Shown here in pieces: positions 23,509 through 36,413 of a DNA stretch of 64,000 bases. The stretch comes from Chionis minor (Eukaryota; Chordata; Aves; Charadriiformes; Chionididae): NCBI GenBank assembly GCA_013398295.1, contig VZSF01000673.1, positions 62,189-126,188 of the forward strand, given 5' to 3'. Every line of letters begins with the position of its first letter. The first letter of the stretch is position 1. The notes under the pieces are model-generated. The model saw nothing but the letters and a program-made list of their open reading frames with translations. It did not search any database and was not told the DNA's origin. The position numbers and the translations under genes were made by a program.

Positions 23509-25739
23509 ACTCTTGCAGGAGTCGACTTCTCCTGCGTTTTCCCTTCTCACGCTGGTGAGTTATTTTTACATTTTCTCTTAGGTAACCAGGTCAGGCTCTG
23601 CTCTGGTTTCTACTTCTGTGTGAATCCAAAGGGAAAAAGAAAATCCCATAAATTCAAGTAATGGGCTTCTAACACATTGCCTTCCCGAGTGTCACCCCAC
23701 GTCTTTGACATGGCACCTGGACGTGCAAAGCTCCAGCTTCTGGGAACTCCAGCTTCTGGAACGTGGTATCTTCAGGGATACCACGCCTGGGGAACAACCT
23801 GCACGGCACGAGCAGCACAGCACAACTCCAAACCGCTGGCTTTAGCCAGTTCCCAGTTGCGCTAGTTCTGCGAACGCTGAGTTTCTGACCTTTTCCTGCG
23901 CCTCACCCAAAAGCATTCATCAACCAACACTCACCGGCTGTGTTAGAACCACCCCACCACCCTCCCTCAGGCAGGGCACTGGTTGTCTTCAGCCAGCAGT
24001 GATCCCTGCCATGCATTTCCCTGGCACCCACAGATCCCAGAGCACCGCGCACAAGTAGGTGCCACCACTGCGCGTTTTGGATGGGACCAGAGCACGGAGA
24101 CCAGGCAAAGGGCATGTTTGCAGCCCAGGGAGGAACAGGGAGCAGAGCCCTGCTTTTCCAGCCTGATGAACTGCGCAATCACCTTCCCACAACACCAATT
24201 CCAAAAGGCTTCATCTAAAAAGTTGGTGCGGTCAATAATCCTAAAGCAGCGACGCTCATCCCCATCCTGCCGGCAATCTTCTCCCTCTAATTTCACCTCC
24301 CTTCAGGAACCGAGATAAACATCTTCCTCTGCCGGCGGCTCGGCTCGATATCGGGCCCCTTGTGCCGCCAGCCCTTGCACCAGCTGCAAAAATCGGGCTG
24401 GCCGTGGCAGAGCTGTAAATATCAATTGTTCTAACCCCGTTAGAGCCTAATAGGCTCAGCAATATCTACTGAGGAAAGGGCCTGACCCCGCTCGTCAGCA
24501 GTCATGACATGGAACAGCTATAGCATGTTCAGGGTATGCAAAAGGCTTAAATGCACATTTAATGGTTGTCAGGCAGCAGTTCCTATTAATATAAAGACAG
24601 TCACATCCCAGGGCTATGGAAAAGAGCTGAAAAGCACGGAAGAAAAATGAATTTATTTCAATGGACGTTTGCATGATCAAGAAACAATTCAAATAGCTAA
24701 AGCTGCTGTGTTCCTGAAAGAGACACTGCGAGACTGAAACTTGGATAATTAGTACGAAAGTTTCCCTACCCATGTGACTCAGATCTTCAGTTATTGACGT
24801 TTTAGTTCATTGTCATTTATGCACTTTCCTTATTTGTGTTTTGCCCACGAAAAAGCGGCGCAACTTAGACAGATAATTTGTTGTTGCTTTGCATATGTGT
24901 TTTCCATCATGAAATTTTTATATCTTTTCCATCAAAACGAACTGAAGTCCCAGCCTTCTCAGCACCCTGATACTGTAACATAAATAACAACAACCTCCTC
25001 CACAAAAACATTAACCCCCCCTGACTATGTCCATAACTGCCCTTTCCCACAAATTTAAAATGAAGAACCTGAAATTATTTACCACCCTTTCAAGACTTTG
25101 GCAGAAATCTCCCTCATTTCATCCTGTAAAATACAAGTTTTAGGCAAAGTCAAACCCGACATTATCAGTTTTTTAGCACTAAACTGCTTTGTCCAGGGGT
25201 GACAGTTCATTTTCTCTCCTATCATGGCTAGGACACATCTTTTGTAAAGCTTTGCAGTGCACCAATTTGCCTCTCGTTGCAGACTGCACAGTTTTACTAA
25301 TCTCTAAATGGATAAATTACGTAAGTGAAGGCAGAGTAAAGCCTTTGACATGGACACAAGGAATTATTTCCATGTCACGTGAAGTTTCCTGTTCCCCTTT
25401 TTTTTCTTTTTTCCCTTTTGGGTTGCCATCCTCATTTGAGCAACCTTTCCGAGACTTGAAAAGGTCAGTGCCCTCTCATTTGGGCTTTAGGATTAGAGGT
25501 GACGAGCTGTGTTGAAAGACATAAATGAGCCCGGGCAACTTGAGAGGTCTCAGCTTGCCCGGGATACCCGGCAGCTCCGGCCCTTTGGAGGACCCAAAAG
25601 GTGTTGGTGGTGGGGATGATGCTGAAATTTCAAAAAGCTGCGGGCTAGCTCAAAAGGTAATTCATAGAGTCTGATTGGTCTCAAGGCCCTTGATAGTGGC
25701 TCTGTGTACCATCCTCGGTGTTTGCACTTTTTTCTTCAT

Positions 25740-26035
25740 CCTCTGCGGATCCCGCTTGGGCAGCGGCCGCCACGCGGTGCCTGCGTTTGGGGGGGCGGCA
25801 GGCAGAGGAAGGGGCGGTTGCCCAACATCGCAGCCAGCGCCAGAGACACAAGGCTGCAGATCTGCACCACTGCCTGGTGCGGAGCCCCGCTGTGCGCAGA
25901 AACGCCAGGCTGACGCAAGAAAACTCAGTCTGAACCCGAGCCTCAAATCCCTCCGCCGCCCCGGGGGTATCCCGGCAGTGGGTCCTGATGACCCAGCTGG
26001 GTTTTCCCCATGGTCTCTCCCCGCTCATCCCCGAG
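25740..26035. promoter_or_regulatory. CpG-rich patch containing a NotI site
   Basis: About 23 CpG in 300 bases by hand count, with GCGGCCGC at 25,763-25,770. Several long frames overlap on both strands, as expected of GC-rich DNA. It is too short to be a confident CpG island, and no first exon is recognisable. Confidence 0.3.
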
Positions 26036-29000
26036 TGCAGGAAGAGTTTTTAAGTCAGTTCGGAATAAACTTGGCTGATTTCTGTGTTAGTTGCACACTT
26101 CTGTCCCTAACACTGCAAAGCGTAACTGTCACTTTCCCCACACTGGTATCACCCTTTTCCCTCTATTTCCACCACATTAAAAGCCCTTTTCCGTAAGGCA
26201 GGAGCCGGCAGGGTCCCTGCCTGAAGCAGCCTCTCCCAGCTGGGCTCTGCAAGACCTCAGAAAGCAACCCAAGAAATAACTGCAAAGAACGAACCGCCAT
26301 TTAAAACCCAGGTGTGTGCCTTCTCACACAAGAGGCTCAGAAGCAAGTAAAATGAGGGGAAACCACAAGAATAAACAAGTATTGCGGTTTAGCCTGATAT
26401 TCATTTCAGCAGAGGAAAATCCTTGCAGCAGCAGAGCTCAAACTGACTGGCAGCAGGGGGTTTTTGGCGGATGGTCATTAGGTGAAGGGGAACGGGAAGC
26501 ACCAATCTGCAAAAATCAGGTTTTAATGTCTCTGAGAGCAAAGCACCAGCTGACTTCAATGGAAAGAGACCATGAAAAAAGATCCATCGTTTCCTTTTAG
26601 GTCACCGCTGCAGTCAGCGGGTCCTGCTCACCAGCCAAATGCGGGAAGAGAAAGCGGGAGAAAAGGAGTTTCCCATCTTTTTGGCTGAAGCTGCCCCATC
26701 ATTTCTTTCCTCTCCAGACCCAGCAGCAGGATACACTACAGAGAAGACCCTGAGATCTCAAATGTAGCCTGTGGAATACAACCCCTGAAAAGAGTCCGTG
26801 CAATTGGGTAGATTTCCTTTCATTTCTTTAATTATCCCTTTTTCCACATCGCCCAGCCCTCCCCTCCTTTCTCATCACACTCTTCACTACACACTGTCTA
26901 CTTAGCAAAATAAATGGCTGCATTCTCAGCACAGAGGGGTGTAACGGCTGCTGGGCTTGCTAATGGTCTCTCCTTCAACGCGGCAGCCACTGGGTTAAAT
27001 ACATCTCGGCAGCTCCAGAAGCTGTGCCCAAGCAAAGACAAATAGGATACAGGCAGAGCAGCAAGGATGCCTCCAATCCGGAAAGCTTCCATGGTAGGGA
27101 TCTTCCTGCGCTCTGGGCCACCCACGAGGCACTTGAAGGGTCAAAGCACGTCAAGATGGTGGTTGCCCTCTTGCTTCACGCCCTTGAAATAAAAGCAGGA
27201 CTGTAAATATTCCTTGTGTATCTTAAATTTCTTACCACTGATCCAAACACTAAGTTGTACAGCTCTTGAAACATGGCCCAGCTCCCAGCGGACGAGCAAC
27301 CTGAAGCCGCAGCAAATGCTGCCACAGCTCTGTATCTCCCCGGCTACCTGCCACGGGGAAAAGACATGGGTGTGGGCTGCAAAAGCCAGAGGAAAATGCA
27401 GTGATTTTCCCCCATACACAGCTGCTGTCAGTGGGACACAGCCACGAGCCGGGGGGTGCAGGGCAAACCCCACGTCTGCCCTGGGGTTGCCCCTCGGTGC
27501 CCGGCAAACTCCGCTCCCAGTGCCTGCTCCTGCTCCGCACCCAGACTGCCAGGGAAGGAAACCCTCGGCAGCGTCTGGCTTACAGACATCTGTCCAGCCT
27601 GGCCCAGGGGGGCTGTAAAAGCTGGGCAGGTGGGCAAAATGAAAACAAAAGCAATTTATGGAGAGTTTTTCTGGGTTATGTCTATAATGATGACAACGGG
27701 CCCTCCTCAACTGAATGCTCAGTCCCCGTCTTTTCTAAGGATTGGGGTTTCCTACCTCTCCCTGTATCACCACGTTTCCTTGTAAAGGGCAGTTGCTCGT
27801 TGTAACACTTCCGTTTTCTTTTTATTTTCCTATGACTGCAACATGCCTTACCTACATTTTTCTGGAAGCCAGACTACAGTCACACAAACTAGAGTTTGCT
27901 ACCTTAATTTGTCTGTTCCAACGACCGGCTTGGGAAGCAGTGTCGGACTGCTGGGATGCCGGCAGGAGGGCTGGAGGTCCCGGACCTCTTCCCAACGCCG
28001 TCGCTGCTCAGCTGGCTGACCCTGGGCAGAGCCCTGCAACTTCCCGGATCAGCCTACATGGTAAGGGGAATAATCGCTTCCCAGAACACAAGTGTGTAGC
28101 GAGGCTTAATTAAAGTTGGAAAGCACTTCAAGCTCCTCAGCACAAGCTGTTTTTGCTATAAAACGCCATAATAACAAGCTGGTTGCAGCAGGAAGGAGCC
28201 TTGAAGAGGGACAGGGATGCACAGCGGTGGGGGGATGGCTAAGAGAGGTCACTGGGCCACCCTCATCTCAGCCTGGCTTCACCACCAAAGGTCTCTTGTC
28301 CTTTGTTTTGATGATCAAAATATCTCTCTGGAGCATGGGGGTGACACTGTTCCCACACAGAGAGGCTGCCCCAGCTCAGCTCTCCCTTCTGGTGTGGTCT
28401 CCAGCAACAGCAACCACGGAGGGTGAGGGATGCCATCCCATGCCATGCCTCGGTGTGCCCGAGGACCGAGCTCTCAGGACTCCTTTGTCCCGGGGACCCA
28501 GCTCATGCCTGAGTCTCCCGGCAGCACTGTTATCCCAAGGTCCCTGATTACGGATGCTACGTATCTGCGTTCTTCCCCTGTATCCTTAAGATAAACATGT
28601 CCTTCACTGTAGTCACCTACTCCATCATATACTCCTATCAAATGAGCCTTGCTAGCTCGTAAATTACTGTGCAAACCATTCCAAACAATAAAGGCAATTT
28701 TACTTACTGAACCATTAAATTTACATACTTAAATTAGACTCAACCAGACGTTGAGGGGGGACGTCTCATGGCCACACAAACAATGAATTTAGGGGAAGAG
28801 CTACCGTGTACTTCCCCACCTCTCACATGAAATTAATGAGGTGCTTCAATTTAATCATCATTAAAATTACATCTTTATTTAGTTACTTAGCAGAGTTTGA
28901 CTCGCTGCGTGGCATGGAACATGCAGTAATGTCTCCAGGATCAACCCTTTTGCAGAGGAGAGGCAGGGAGGATATTCATCCCCCCAAAATGCCCTTTTGC

Positions 29001-31329
29001 ATCCCTACGCAGCCAGAGCAGGTACGCCTGTCAAAATCCCAAACCGTTCTCCAGGGCTTATTATTAAGGTAAAAAAATGAGGGAAGAGAAACAGCAAGTC
29101 AGAGTAAATTGAGAAAATAAGGTCTGGGCTCAGTCTAGGATGGGTTTGAGATAGGCAGACAGAAAGGCACATTACTGCTTTAGAGGGTACCAACAAATGG
29201 GAAGCTCTCACAGCGTTATCCGGCTCAAAGTTCAGTGCACGTGGCACGGAGGAACTCATTAGCAAAGCAAGAGTTTGAAACAAAAGCGTACAGCGAAACA
29301 AAGAGACGGGAGACACGCCTGGTCTCGTGCGCGTGTGCAATTTGTTTTGCATTTGCTCCCACACAGGCGCAAATAATTTATTCATCTCGAGATGCTCCTG
29401 TGCAGCCGCAGGGGGAGTCTGGGAGCGGGGCGCTGGCAGGGCAGCGCTGCGGGACAGTCTCCGTTGGGGCAGTCTCCGATGCAGACCCAGCCTGGCTGTC
29501 ACCTTTCCCAGTTTCACCCCTGGGGTTGCAGCACTCAGCCTTGTCCAAAACCATGCCACGTGTGTCCTGAGACACAGGTGAGAGCTCACAGCCCATAAAT
29601 CCCATTGAGCAGGGGCTACCGTGGCCACCAGCACTCAGTCTGGTACCAGCAAGTTCTCAATAAGCAATAGGGGTTTCTGGGGACAGCAGCAAAGCCCCTG
29701 TGGGGACAGGAGGAGGGGTCAGCCCGGTGGGGACAGGCGGCTCACGGGGGAAGGTCCAGCGCCCTGCGGCTGGGGACCTGCTGCCCCTCCGCAATACTGA
29801 AGAGTGGTGTGAGAAAGCAGAATAAAGAGATTATGGAGCCCCGGGGAAGTGGTGTAAAGGAAACCAGTCCCCGCTGTACTGGCCTTAACGCTTGCACGTA
29901 GTAAGAGACGGAAAGTTTCCGAAGCAAAGAGCTCCACGCAAAAGTGGGAGGAAGGGAGAGATACTCCAGCCCAGAGACACAGGTACCTGCCGTTCACCCA
30001 AGGGCACTCAGGATGCACAGGCCTAGTGAGGTCTTCCTCAAGATCAGCAGTGGGCTACAAAAACACGGACCTTCTTTGTTGCTCTTAAATAATTTTCATC
30101 CCGACAGACTAATTCCCTGCTGCCCCACTTCGGCTGCGGAGCTCAGTGATCTCAGTGGCCTTGCTCCTGTTTGATGCTGATGAGAACGAGCAAGATTAGA
30201 TCTTAATGAGTTACATTTGGAGACACAAAACACTGGGAATCTCTCTTTCCCCATGGATACCCACAGCTCTGCATGGACGGAGCACGCCCACATTACTTCC
30301 ATCAGAAAGCCTTCGCTTCGACGTATTTGATTCACTCCTGCTCCAGCAGCAAAGGGAGACCAGCTCCCAACAAGCCCACGGTGACACCATGGATAATGCG
30401 AACTCCTTTCTGAGAGACAAGGGATACCTCCAAAGCCATGTTTACATGGCACGTGATGACACCTGCCAGCTGCCAGCAGCAGAACCACCGGCCACAGCTC
30501 TGGCACCCAGCTCTCCATGGGTGCTTTAATGCCGACAATAGATGGGGGAATGGCAGAAACAGTCAGGGCTTGTTTGCGAGGGCTGCAAATAACAACTACG
30601 TGTTTAGTCACTACCTGCGAGCTCTGTTTTCCCTTTGGTCTTTGATGAGGTGTTACGTGCCAGGCACCGTAGCGAGCAGTTAGACCTCAGCTCACGCAGT
30701 GACCCCAAAACCATTGCTCGAGCGTGACATCAGGGGTTTTGTTTGGCATCCCTTTTGGGTGGCATCTTTCTTCAGACAGAGAAGATAAACATTAGTTATG
30801 TATAGCGGGAAATGGCACTCACACCTGAAAGCTCACTGCATTAAAAATAAAAAAAGCAGCCCACAAAAGAGTAAACACCAAACTGCCAACTGCTTTTTAC
30901 CTTCTGTAAATCAAAATACACTTTGGAAGTAAAAACTCCCAAATTAGACCAGGCGAGATGAAACATTTAACCCGTGAAGAGGGGCGATGGCAGTAGCAGG
31001 GATACACAGACTAGAACCAAAGCTACAGCTTGTCTACATTAAAAATGCAACATCAGCAGAGGCGTCTGAAAGAGTCATTTATCAACTCCGGGATTAGAGA
31101 GACATCTTAAAGTAAGTGCACCATTTATACGCACATATGCACAAATTGTCTGCTGAGGAAAGAGAGGAGACCTGCAGTCTTTGTGCCTTGGAAGTTTCTC
31201 TCTAGTCCTCTGGGTAAACGTAGGGCCAGAATGACATTAGGCATGGAAAATAGGAACCTTGCTCATGGTAACACGGGGTACAATTCATGTGAGCAGCCGG
31301 GATGGAAAGTAATCTAATGCTGCAATTTC

Positions 31330-31605
31330 AGAGAAACAATATAGAGTCACTCACATACATCATGATTAATGGCTGGATACCATAGTGTGAAAACCATTTA
31401 AAAAATGGCATTTTTGTCACTGACAATGTTACACATATAGTAAAGGTCATACATGATAAGAGCATTATCCATATTTCTTCTGCAAACATGCTTAACCTTG
31501 TAGAGCACAATTCCCTGGAAGATTGGTGATCCATCTCCAGCTGCAAACTGCGCTCTTCAGAACCTGAGAAGGCCAATTTTACATTTATATCATTCACATC
31601 CACGC
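31330..31605. promoter_or_regulatory. Candidate conserved non-coding element
   Basis: Moderately AT-rich unique DNA with no repeat match, holding the near-palindrome CCATTTAAAAAATGG (31,394-31,408), ACATGATAAGAGC and other words of the kind common in vertebrate enhancers. A minus-strand frame (31,328-31,603, about 91 codons) spans it. The product is moderately hydrophobic towards its C-terminus but unknown to me, and I do not call it a gene. Confidence 0.25.
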
Positions 31606-32023
31606 GCAGGCAGGCTCTGGGAAGCCTGCACGCCTTTCGAAGCAGAAAAGGGATGGAAATGTTTTACAGCAGCACCTGCTCCGGGCTCTCCTCCCTCTAC
31701 CTTGGCTCCGGCTGTCACCTCGCGCTGGAGCTGATGCTGGGCTCCTTGCTAGAAAGGAGCCACGCTGGAAACCCAGTTACCTACAAATCCCCTCTCTAAC
31801 TTCCCCGTGAGGAGCCCCTTTGGCATCCTCTGGCCACAGGTAGGTCCCACCAGTGGGTCTATGCCCACCAGTGGGGCTCGGCTCTGCTGCCTGGTGCTGT
31901 TTAGCAGCAGGATGTCCACAGCCAGTTGACCAGCTGCCATCTACAGAGAAATCTCGCCCGTTTGAGGATGATCACCTTGGAGACAGCCTACAGAAAAGCT
32001 TAGTCCACAGACTAGCCATTTAC

Positions 32024-32038
32024 TTTTTTTTTTTTTTT
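32024..32038. repeat. Poly(T) tract (T15)
   Basis: An uninterrupted run of fifteen T, simple sequence, about 125 bp before the first copy of the local duplication. Confidence 0.8.
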
Positions 32039-32165
32039 GAGAGCGAGTGCTGCATTTAAAGCGCACAAATCCTTTCCAAAGGCCATGAAAGACAGCGCTC
32101 CAGGCACCGGGTGTGTCATTTCAGACCAAGACCCAGTCCAACCTGTGCCACCAACTCAGACCCCA

Positions 32166-32294
32166 CACATTTCTACCCACGTCTGCATGAGTATTCGCTG
32201 TTTGGCCACACCATGCTCTGTCCATCTGCCTCTCGGGGTCCTTTTCCTGCCGGTACTGAGCTCTCCTGATCGACCTGGGGTCTAGGTGTAATTC
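32166..32294 (+). repeat. Local direct duplication, copy 1 (129 bp)
   Basis: This segment recurs 427 bp downstream in the same orientation. Both start CACATTTCTACCCAYGTYTG, share TCCATCTGCCTCTCGGGGTC, and end GACCTGGGGTCTAGSTGTAA plus TTC. Copy 1 has 20 extra bases (TTTGGCCACACCATGCTCTG) near 32,201-32,220. Over the 109 shared positions I count nine differences, eight of them transitions, so about 92% identity. The flanks do not match on either side. The sequence belongs to no repeat family that I recognise. Confidence 0.9.
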
Positions 32295-32592
32295 TGAAGC
32301 CCACCTGGCTTGCCATAACCTTTTACGGTTGCGTCCACAACTTGCGTTGTCCTCTAGACTTGCTGGAAGCCACAAACCACGGTGCTACGAGCTAGATCGC
32401 AACCCTGCCCTGCAGCTGCTGGAAGCTTGGGCGTCTTGGCTGAAATTTGGAGGAGCACCAAGGTTCATGATCTATTTTGCAGCAGATTGCGTGACCCTTG
32501 GGAAACCCCACAGAAAGCGGCATTAAACTGTGTGCGTGCCGTTGCCTGCTGGCTGACACACAATGGCAAAAGGAATTTTTTCAATATGCAGT

Positions 32593-32701
32593 CACATTTC
32601 TACCCATGTTTGCACGAGTGTTCACTGTCCATCTGCCTCTCGGGGTCCTTTTCCTGCTGGTACCGAGCTCTCCTGACCGACCTGGGGTCTAGCTGTAATT
32701 C
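32593..32701 (+). repeat. Local direct duplication, copy 2 (109 bp)
   Basis: Partner of 32,166-32,294. It lacks the 20-bp block present in copy 1. The indel shifts the frame between copies, so conserved coding is unlikely even though short frames ending SSPDRPGV exist in both. Several differences are CpG/TpG exchanges, as expected from decay of methylated CpG. Confidence 0.9.
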
Positions 32702-34919
32702 GGGTTACACTCTGCATGCTAGTGCAAGATCTTAAAGGGGGTTGTATCAAAATTTAATCATTTCTACAGCAAATAAAACCCCTACAAATATTTGTGTAGT
32801 GAGATCGAGAGTAAGGCTCCCCGCACCAGGTCAGAACTCTGCCTTAAGTGTCCCCGCGATGCCACCCCTCGAGCAGGGGCTGGGGACAAGGACAGGGCTG
32901 TGCTCACCGAAGGATGCTCTTGTCCTTTAGCAGGGGCACAAACATGAAAAAACGCCAACACAACCGCACTAAGGCAGGATAAGCAGCGATACAGTTTGCC
33001 ACGTCTGCGTGCTGAATCTTTGCTAACGGATAAGTACCACTATAAAAAGCAGAGGGATGGAATTCCACCTTGCAGGAGTTGGGTGGGCAGGAGTTCAGTG
33101 GCTGCAGGCAGGATCGCTCCCCCATCCCTAGCTCCCGGCTCCCCAGCACATCTGACCTGCCTGGGAGAGGAGGGCGTGATCTCACTCTGGAGGAATTTCC
33201 TCTGCGGGGAGACGCTGGAAAAAAGGCTACACTGGAAGAAAGGCGATGGGAGGAGAGGGGAGCTCCGTACCTTGCCTGGTGCTGGCAGCCTTGCCCCTTC
33301 AGGGGGCTGGAGCGCTCCAGCACTGGCAGCACGGCCCCGGGTTCAAGGGGTGACCACTTTGGGGGAGGACGATTGCCACCAATGACATCTGCATGGCTTG
33401 GCAAAGCGTGACCCCAGATCTCCCGAAGATTCCCACAGGTCCCCAGCAGCCAGCGGGGGGGTCAGCCCCTCACGCTGCCTGGTCTGTGAGCCGCCCCGGG
33501 AAGCAGCCAAGTGGCATTGGGCAGGGAGGAGCTGCCTGCGTCGAGGGGATGGAGGGGACGGAGGGGGCATTTCCACGCCGGCGTCGGCAGCTTGTCAGAT
33601 CGGCTCGTGCCTCCTTACGCGAACAGCACAGCCAAAGCTTCCCACTGCACTCGGGGTGGGAAAGCTTTTCCCCAGAGTGGTTTGCAAAGACTGGCTGGAC
33701 CACATTATTCTTCTCATCATGAATGCCTCTCTCTGAGCTGTCTTACCCATGCAAATACTCAAACGTTATTAATATGAATGAATGCATCGTGTCTCGGGGT
33801 GTCTCATGGTAGGAGCCATTTCAGAAACACTGGGAGGGTGGAGGGAAGGAGGAAATACAATTGAGCAGCCCCGGCTGCGTCTGTCCTATTCCTCAGATGA
33901 CAATTTCCCTCTCCCAGGAGCACCGCAGACTAGAGGCACTCACAGATTATACATCGTTCTGTCTTTTGCTTTGCCAAATTAGCTTTCTTAGCAAGGAAAC
34001 AAAGGATTTTCTGTATTGGATCAGGCTACCGACATGTCTGCTGCTGTATCCAAGCTCTGATACTTAAGAAACACGGCGGCTCCCCTCTCTGCTGTGCTGG
34101 CCAAGTCCCTGCCCGGGGAGCCGTGTGCGCAGTCAGAGATTGCTTCCAGATTGCCACAGAAATTCATCCGCCGCTCCGTAGCAGGTAGCTTAGCTTCTCT
34201 CCTAATTTTGTCATCTTACACACCCACAAACGGCCAACATTATTTAGTCCTTTTAAAAACTCAGCCGGAACATTTATCTCAATAAGCGCCTTCAGCGCTG
34301 CCCTCCATAAAGCCAACTACATACCGCATAAAAGGAGGGTTTCTTTTTACTAGTTCAAAATTTACTGCCCTGGATGGTTTACTTTATGGCTGTTAATACA
34401 ATGAAAGCTTTTGTAAGGAGAGGATGGTGCTGGGGGATCGAGCAGGAGACAAAGATAGCAGTCTGTGGCTAATGCAAGGGTTTCACGTGCCCAGCCCGAT
34501 GGCAAGACCGTAACTCATAACACATTTAACGGCACTGGGGAGGAGAGGGACCGCTGAGAGCATTCCGAGAGGTTCTCCGCACGGATTGTCCCCACGGGGT
34601 CTCCTGTGGTGGGTGATGGAGCACTGCAGGTGCCACCAGGGCGGCACCTTGGTGGCAAAGACAGCAGCAGCTTTTAGTCCTTCGCTGCTTATGCAAGTCA
34701 AGAGGGGGGGACAAAGGAGGCTTCTTGGCCAGGCAGAGCCCACCATTCCCCATGGAGCCAAGGAAAAGGGTTCAGAGCCAGAGAGAAATACTAAAGGTGA
34801 TACGGAATTGTGGGTCTGCAAACACAGGCTGAGCAGACAGGGCTGCGACCTGGGAAATGCCAGCAGCCGCCTCTTTTCTTTTGACCGTTAATTCCTCCTG
34901 GCTCCAAAGAGAGCGCACA

Positions 34920-35580
34920 AGTCATGCCGCTGCGTTTGGCAAAGCCTCGGGTCAAGCAGCCAGCCGGAGGCACGGGGAAGAGGTTTCTTTCGGGACGAAC
35001 GCGGCACGCTGCTGCCAGGATGAGCGAAGGCGGGCAGTGCGGCGGCGGCAGCTTTGCCTTCTCGCCATGGGAGCACCGGCACCCAGAGGGCACCGCCGGG
35101 GGGGAAACCTTCTCCCTCCACAGCAGACCTGTTTTGGGGGGGGTCCCTGCCCCAAGTATTTGCAATGAGAGAAGGAAACCTTCCCAGCTGCCTGCTCAAA
35201 GGACAATTTCGCAGCTCGGAAACACAGGGATCCAATCTCTAAACCAAAAGCCGTGCCCCGACTCCGCACGTTTGCTGCCCCGTCCCTATCCAAAAGGCAG
35301 GGCGGCCATTTGGGAATGGGCACAAGCACGTGTACTCACACCTTATCCTACACCTCTGCACGGACCTGCACACACCAGCGTGTGCGGGGAAACCTCCCTG
35401 GGCCCTCGGAACGCGTCCGTGCTCGGGTGTACGGCAAGGCACGGGCTGCTGGAGCGCGTCGGGGTCTCAGGGGCCACGGAGGCACATGTATTTCCTGACG
35501 GCGATGTCTTCCCCGCAAGACCGGAGTTGGCTGCTGAGAGTGCTCTCTGCCATCTTTTGTGAGCCGAGAACTGGGAACGC
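34920..35580. promoter_or_regulatory. Candidate CpG island
   Basis: By hand count about 47 CpG in 660 bases at roughly 60% G+C gives an observed/expected near 0.8, which meets the usual island criteria. One + frame (34,924-35,562, 212 codons) runs the whole length, but two or more other frames on each strand are open too, and its product has no domain I know. The patch could be the promoter of an unannotated non-coding RNA, an orphan island, or GC-biased DNA. AT-rich DNA with TAATTA words follows immediately. Confidence 0.45.
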
Positions 35581-35589
35581 TGCATAAAT

Positions 35590-35775
35590 CATTATTCTTG
35601 CTAATTACCAGGAAACATCAAACAAGACAAGCATTTTACTCCTCATCACTGAATTTTGTTATGCTAATTAGAGTTGTATAAGCTGTTGCTATTAAACCTG
35701 GAGAGTCAGAAAAACATTTGCATTAATACCCACAAAGCTGCATCAAAACCTAGTTATTAGTATTTCAATGAGGTT
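35590..35775. promoter_or_regulatory. Candidate conserved non-coding element next to the CpG island
   Basis: The stretch carries TTGCTAATTACCAGG and TTATGCTAATTAGAG, two homeodomain-type TAATTA cores about 50 bp apart, in unique AT-rich DNA. It directly abuts the CpG-rich patch. No conservation data are available to me. Confidence 0.3.
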
Positions 35776-36413
35776 CAGGTTATGGGGAAGCTGCTGCCGT
35801 TTCAGGGGCTGGTTTGTTGTTTTTAAATCCCGCTGTGAGAGAAAATACAAATAAATGCAGGGTGAGGCCTCACGCAGACAATACTTCTTTAAAATGGGGA
35901 ATTAAAAAAATAAAGAAACTTTGATCAGGAGGAGATATAAACGGGAGGGGGGAAGAGGGGGAGCACAGCGGAGCAGAGATTTTGTTGCTCTGTGTACAGC
36001 GCTTGCTCAGCCGAGGGCTCAACGTTCGTAAGCATCGACTGCGGATGCCAGGCTGGACTTCTGTTTTTTGGATTTCGGAGCCCCTGCTGCTCCCAGGCAC
36101 TGTGCTTGATCTGGGTGGTTTGGGGTTTGACTCTCGGAAGTGAAGCTGGAAACAGGAATTGGCTTGTGTGCTGGCTCCTGCCTTCGCCTGAGAATTGCTG
36201 TCTCCGTGGAAATCACCCATTTGGAGTCTGCCTTCCCTTCCAACTTGCGCATCACACTAAAAACCAGGGGGGGGGGTCTCGCTGGAGGGCCAGGGGCCAG
36301 AATTGCTGCTTACCAAAACGCGTGCACCAAGACATACGTCTAAACCTTCGTGGGGAACCGACTGTGTAACAAGAATTGGCAATTCCTCCTTTTTAGTGCC
36401 AATCACGTCAGCC

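Larger units (their letters stand above)
23509..32165. other. Long unique stretch with no gene or repeat recognised
   Basis: Over 8.6 kb I recognise no interspersed repeat. AT-rich segments at 24,480-25,180 and 28,660-28,900 and a conserved-looking block at 31,330-31,600 contrast with GC-rich DNA at 25,740-26,030 and 27,200-27,620. Open frames up to about 209 codons (29,005-29,634, -) occur, but without domains or splice context. The frame at 27,141-27,710 (-) is likewise unrecognised. Confidence 0.5.

Noticed and set aside
29005..29634. Open frame of 209 codons on the - strand
   Set aside because: No recognisable domain, overlapped by frames on the other strand, and no exon borders; chance in moderately GC-rich DNA is the simpler reading.
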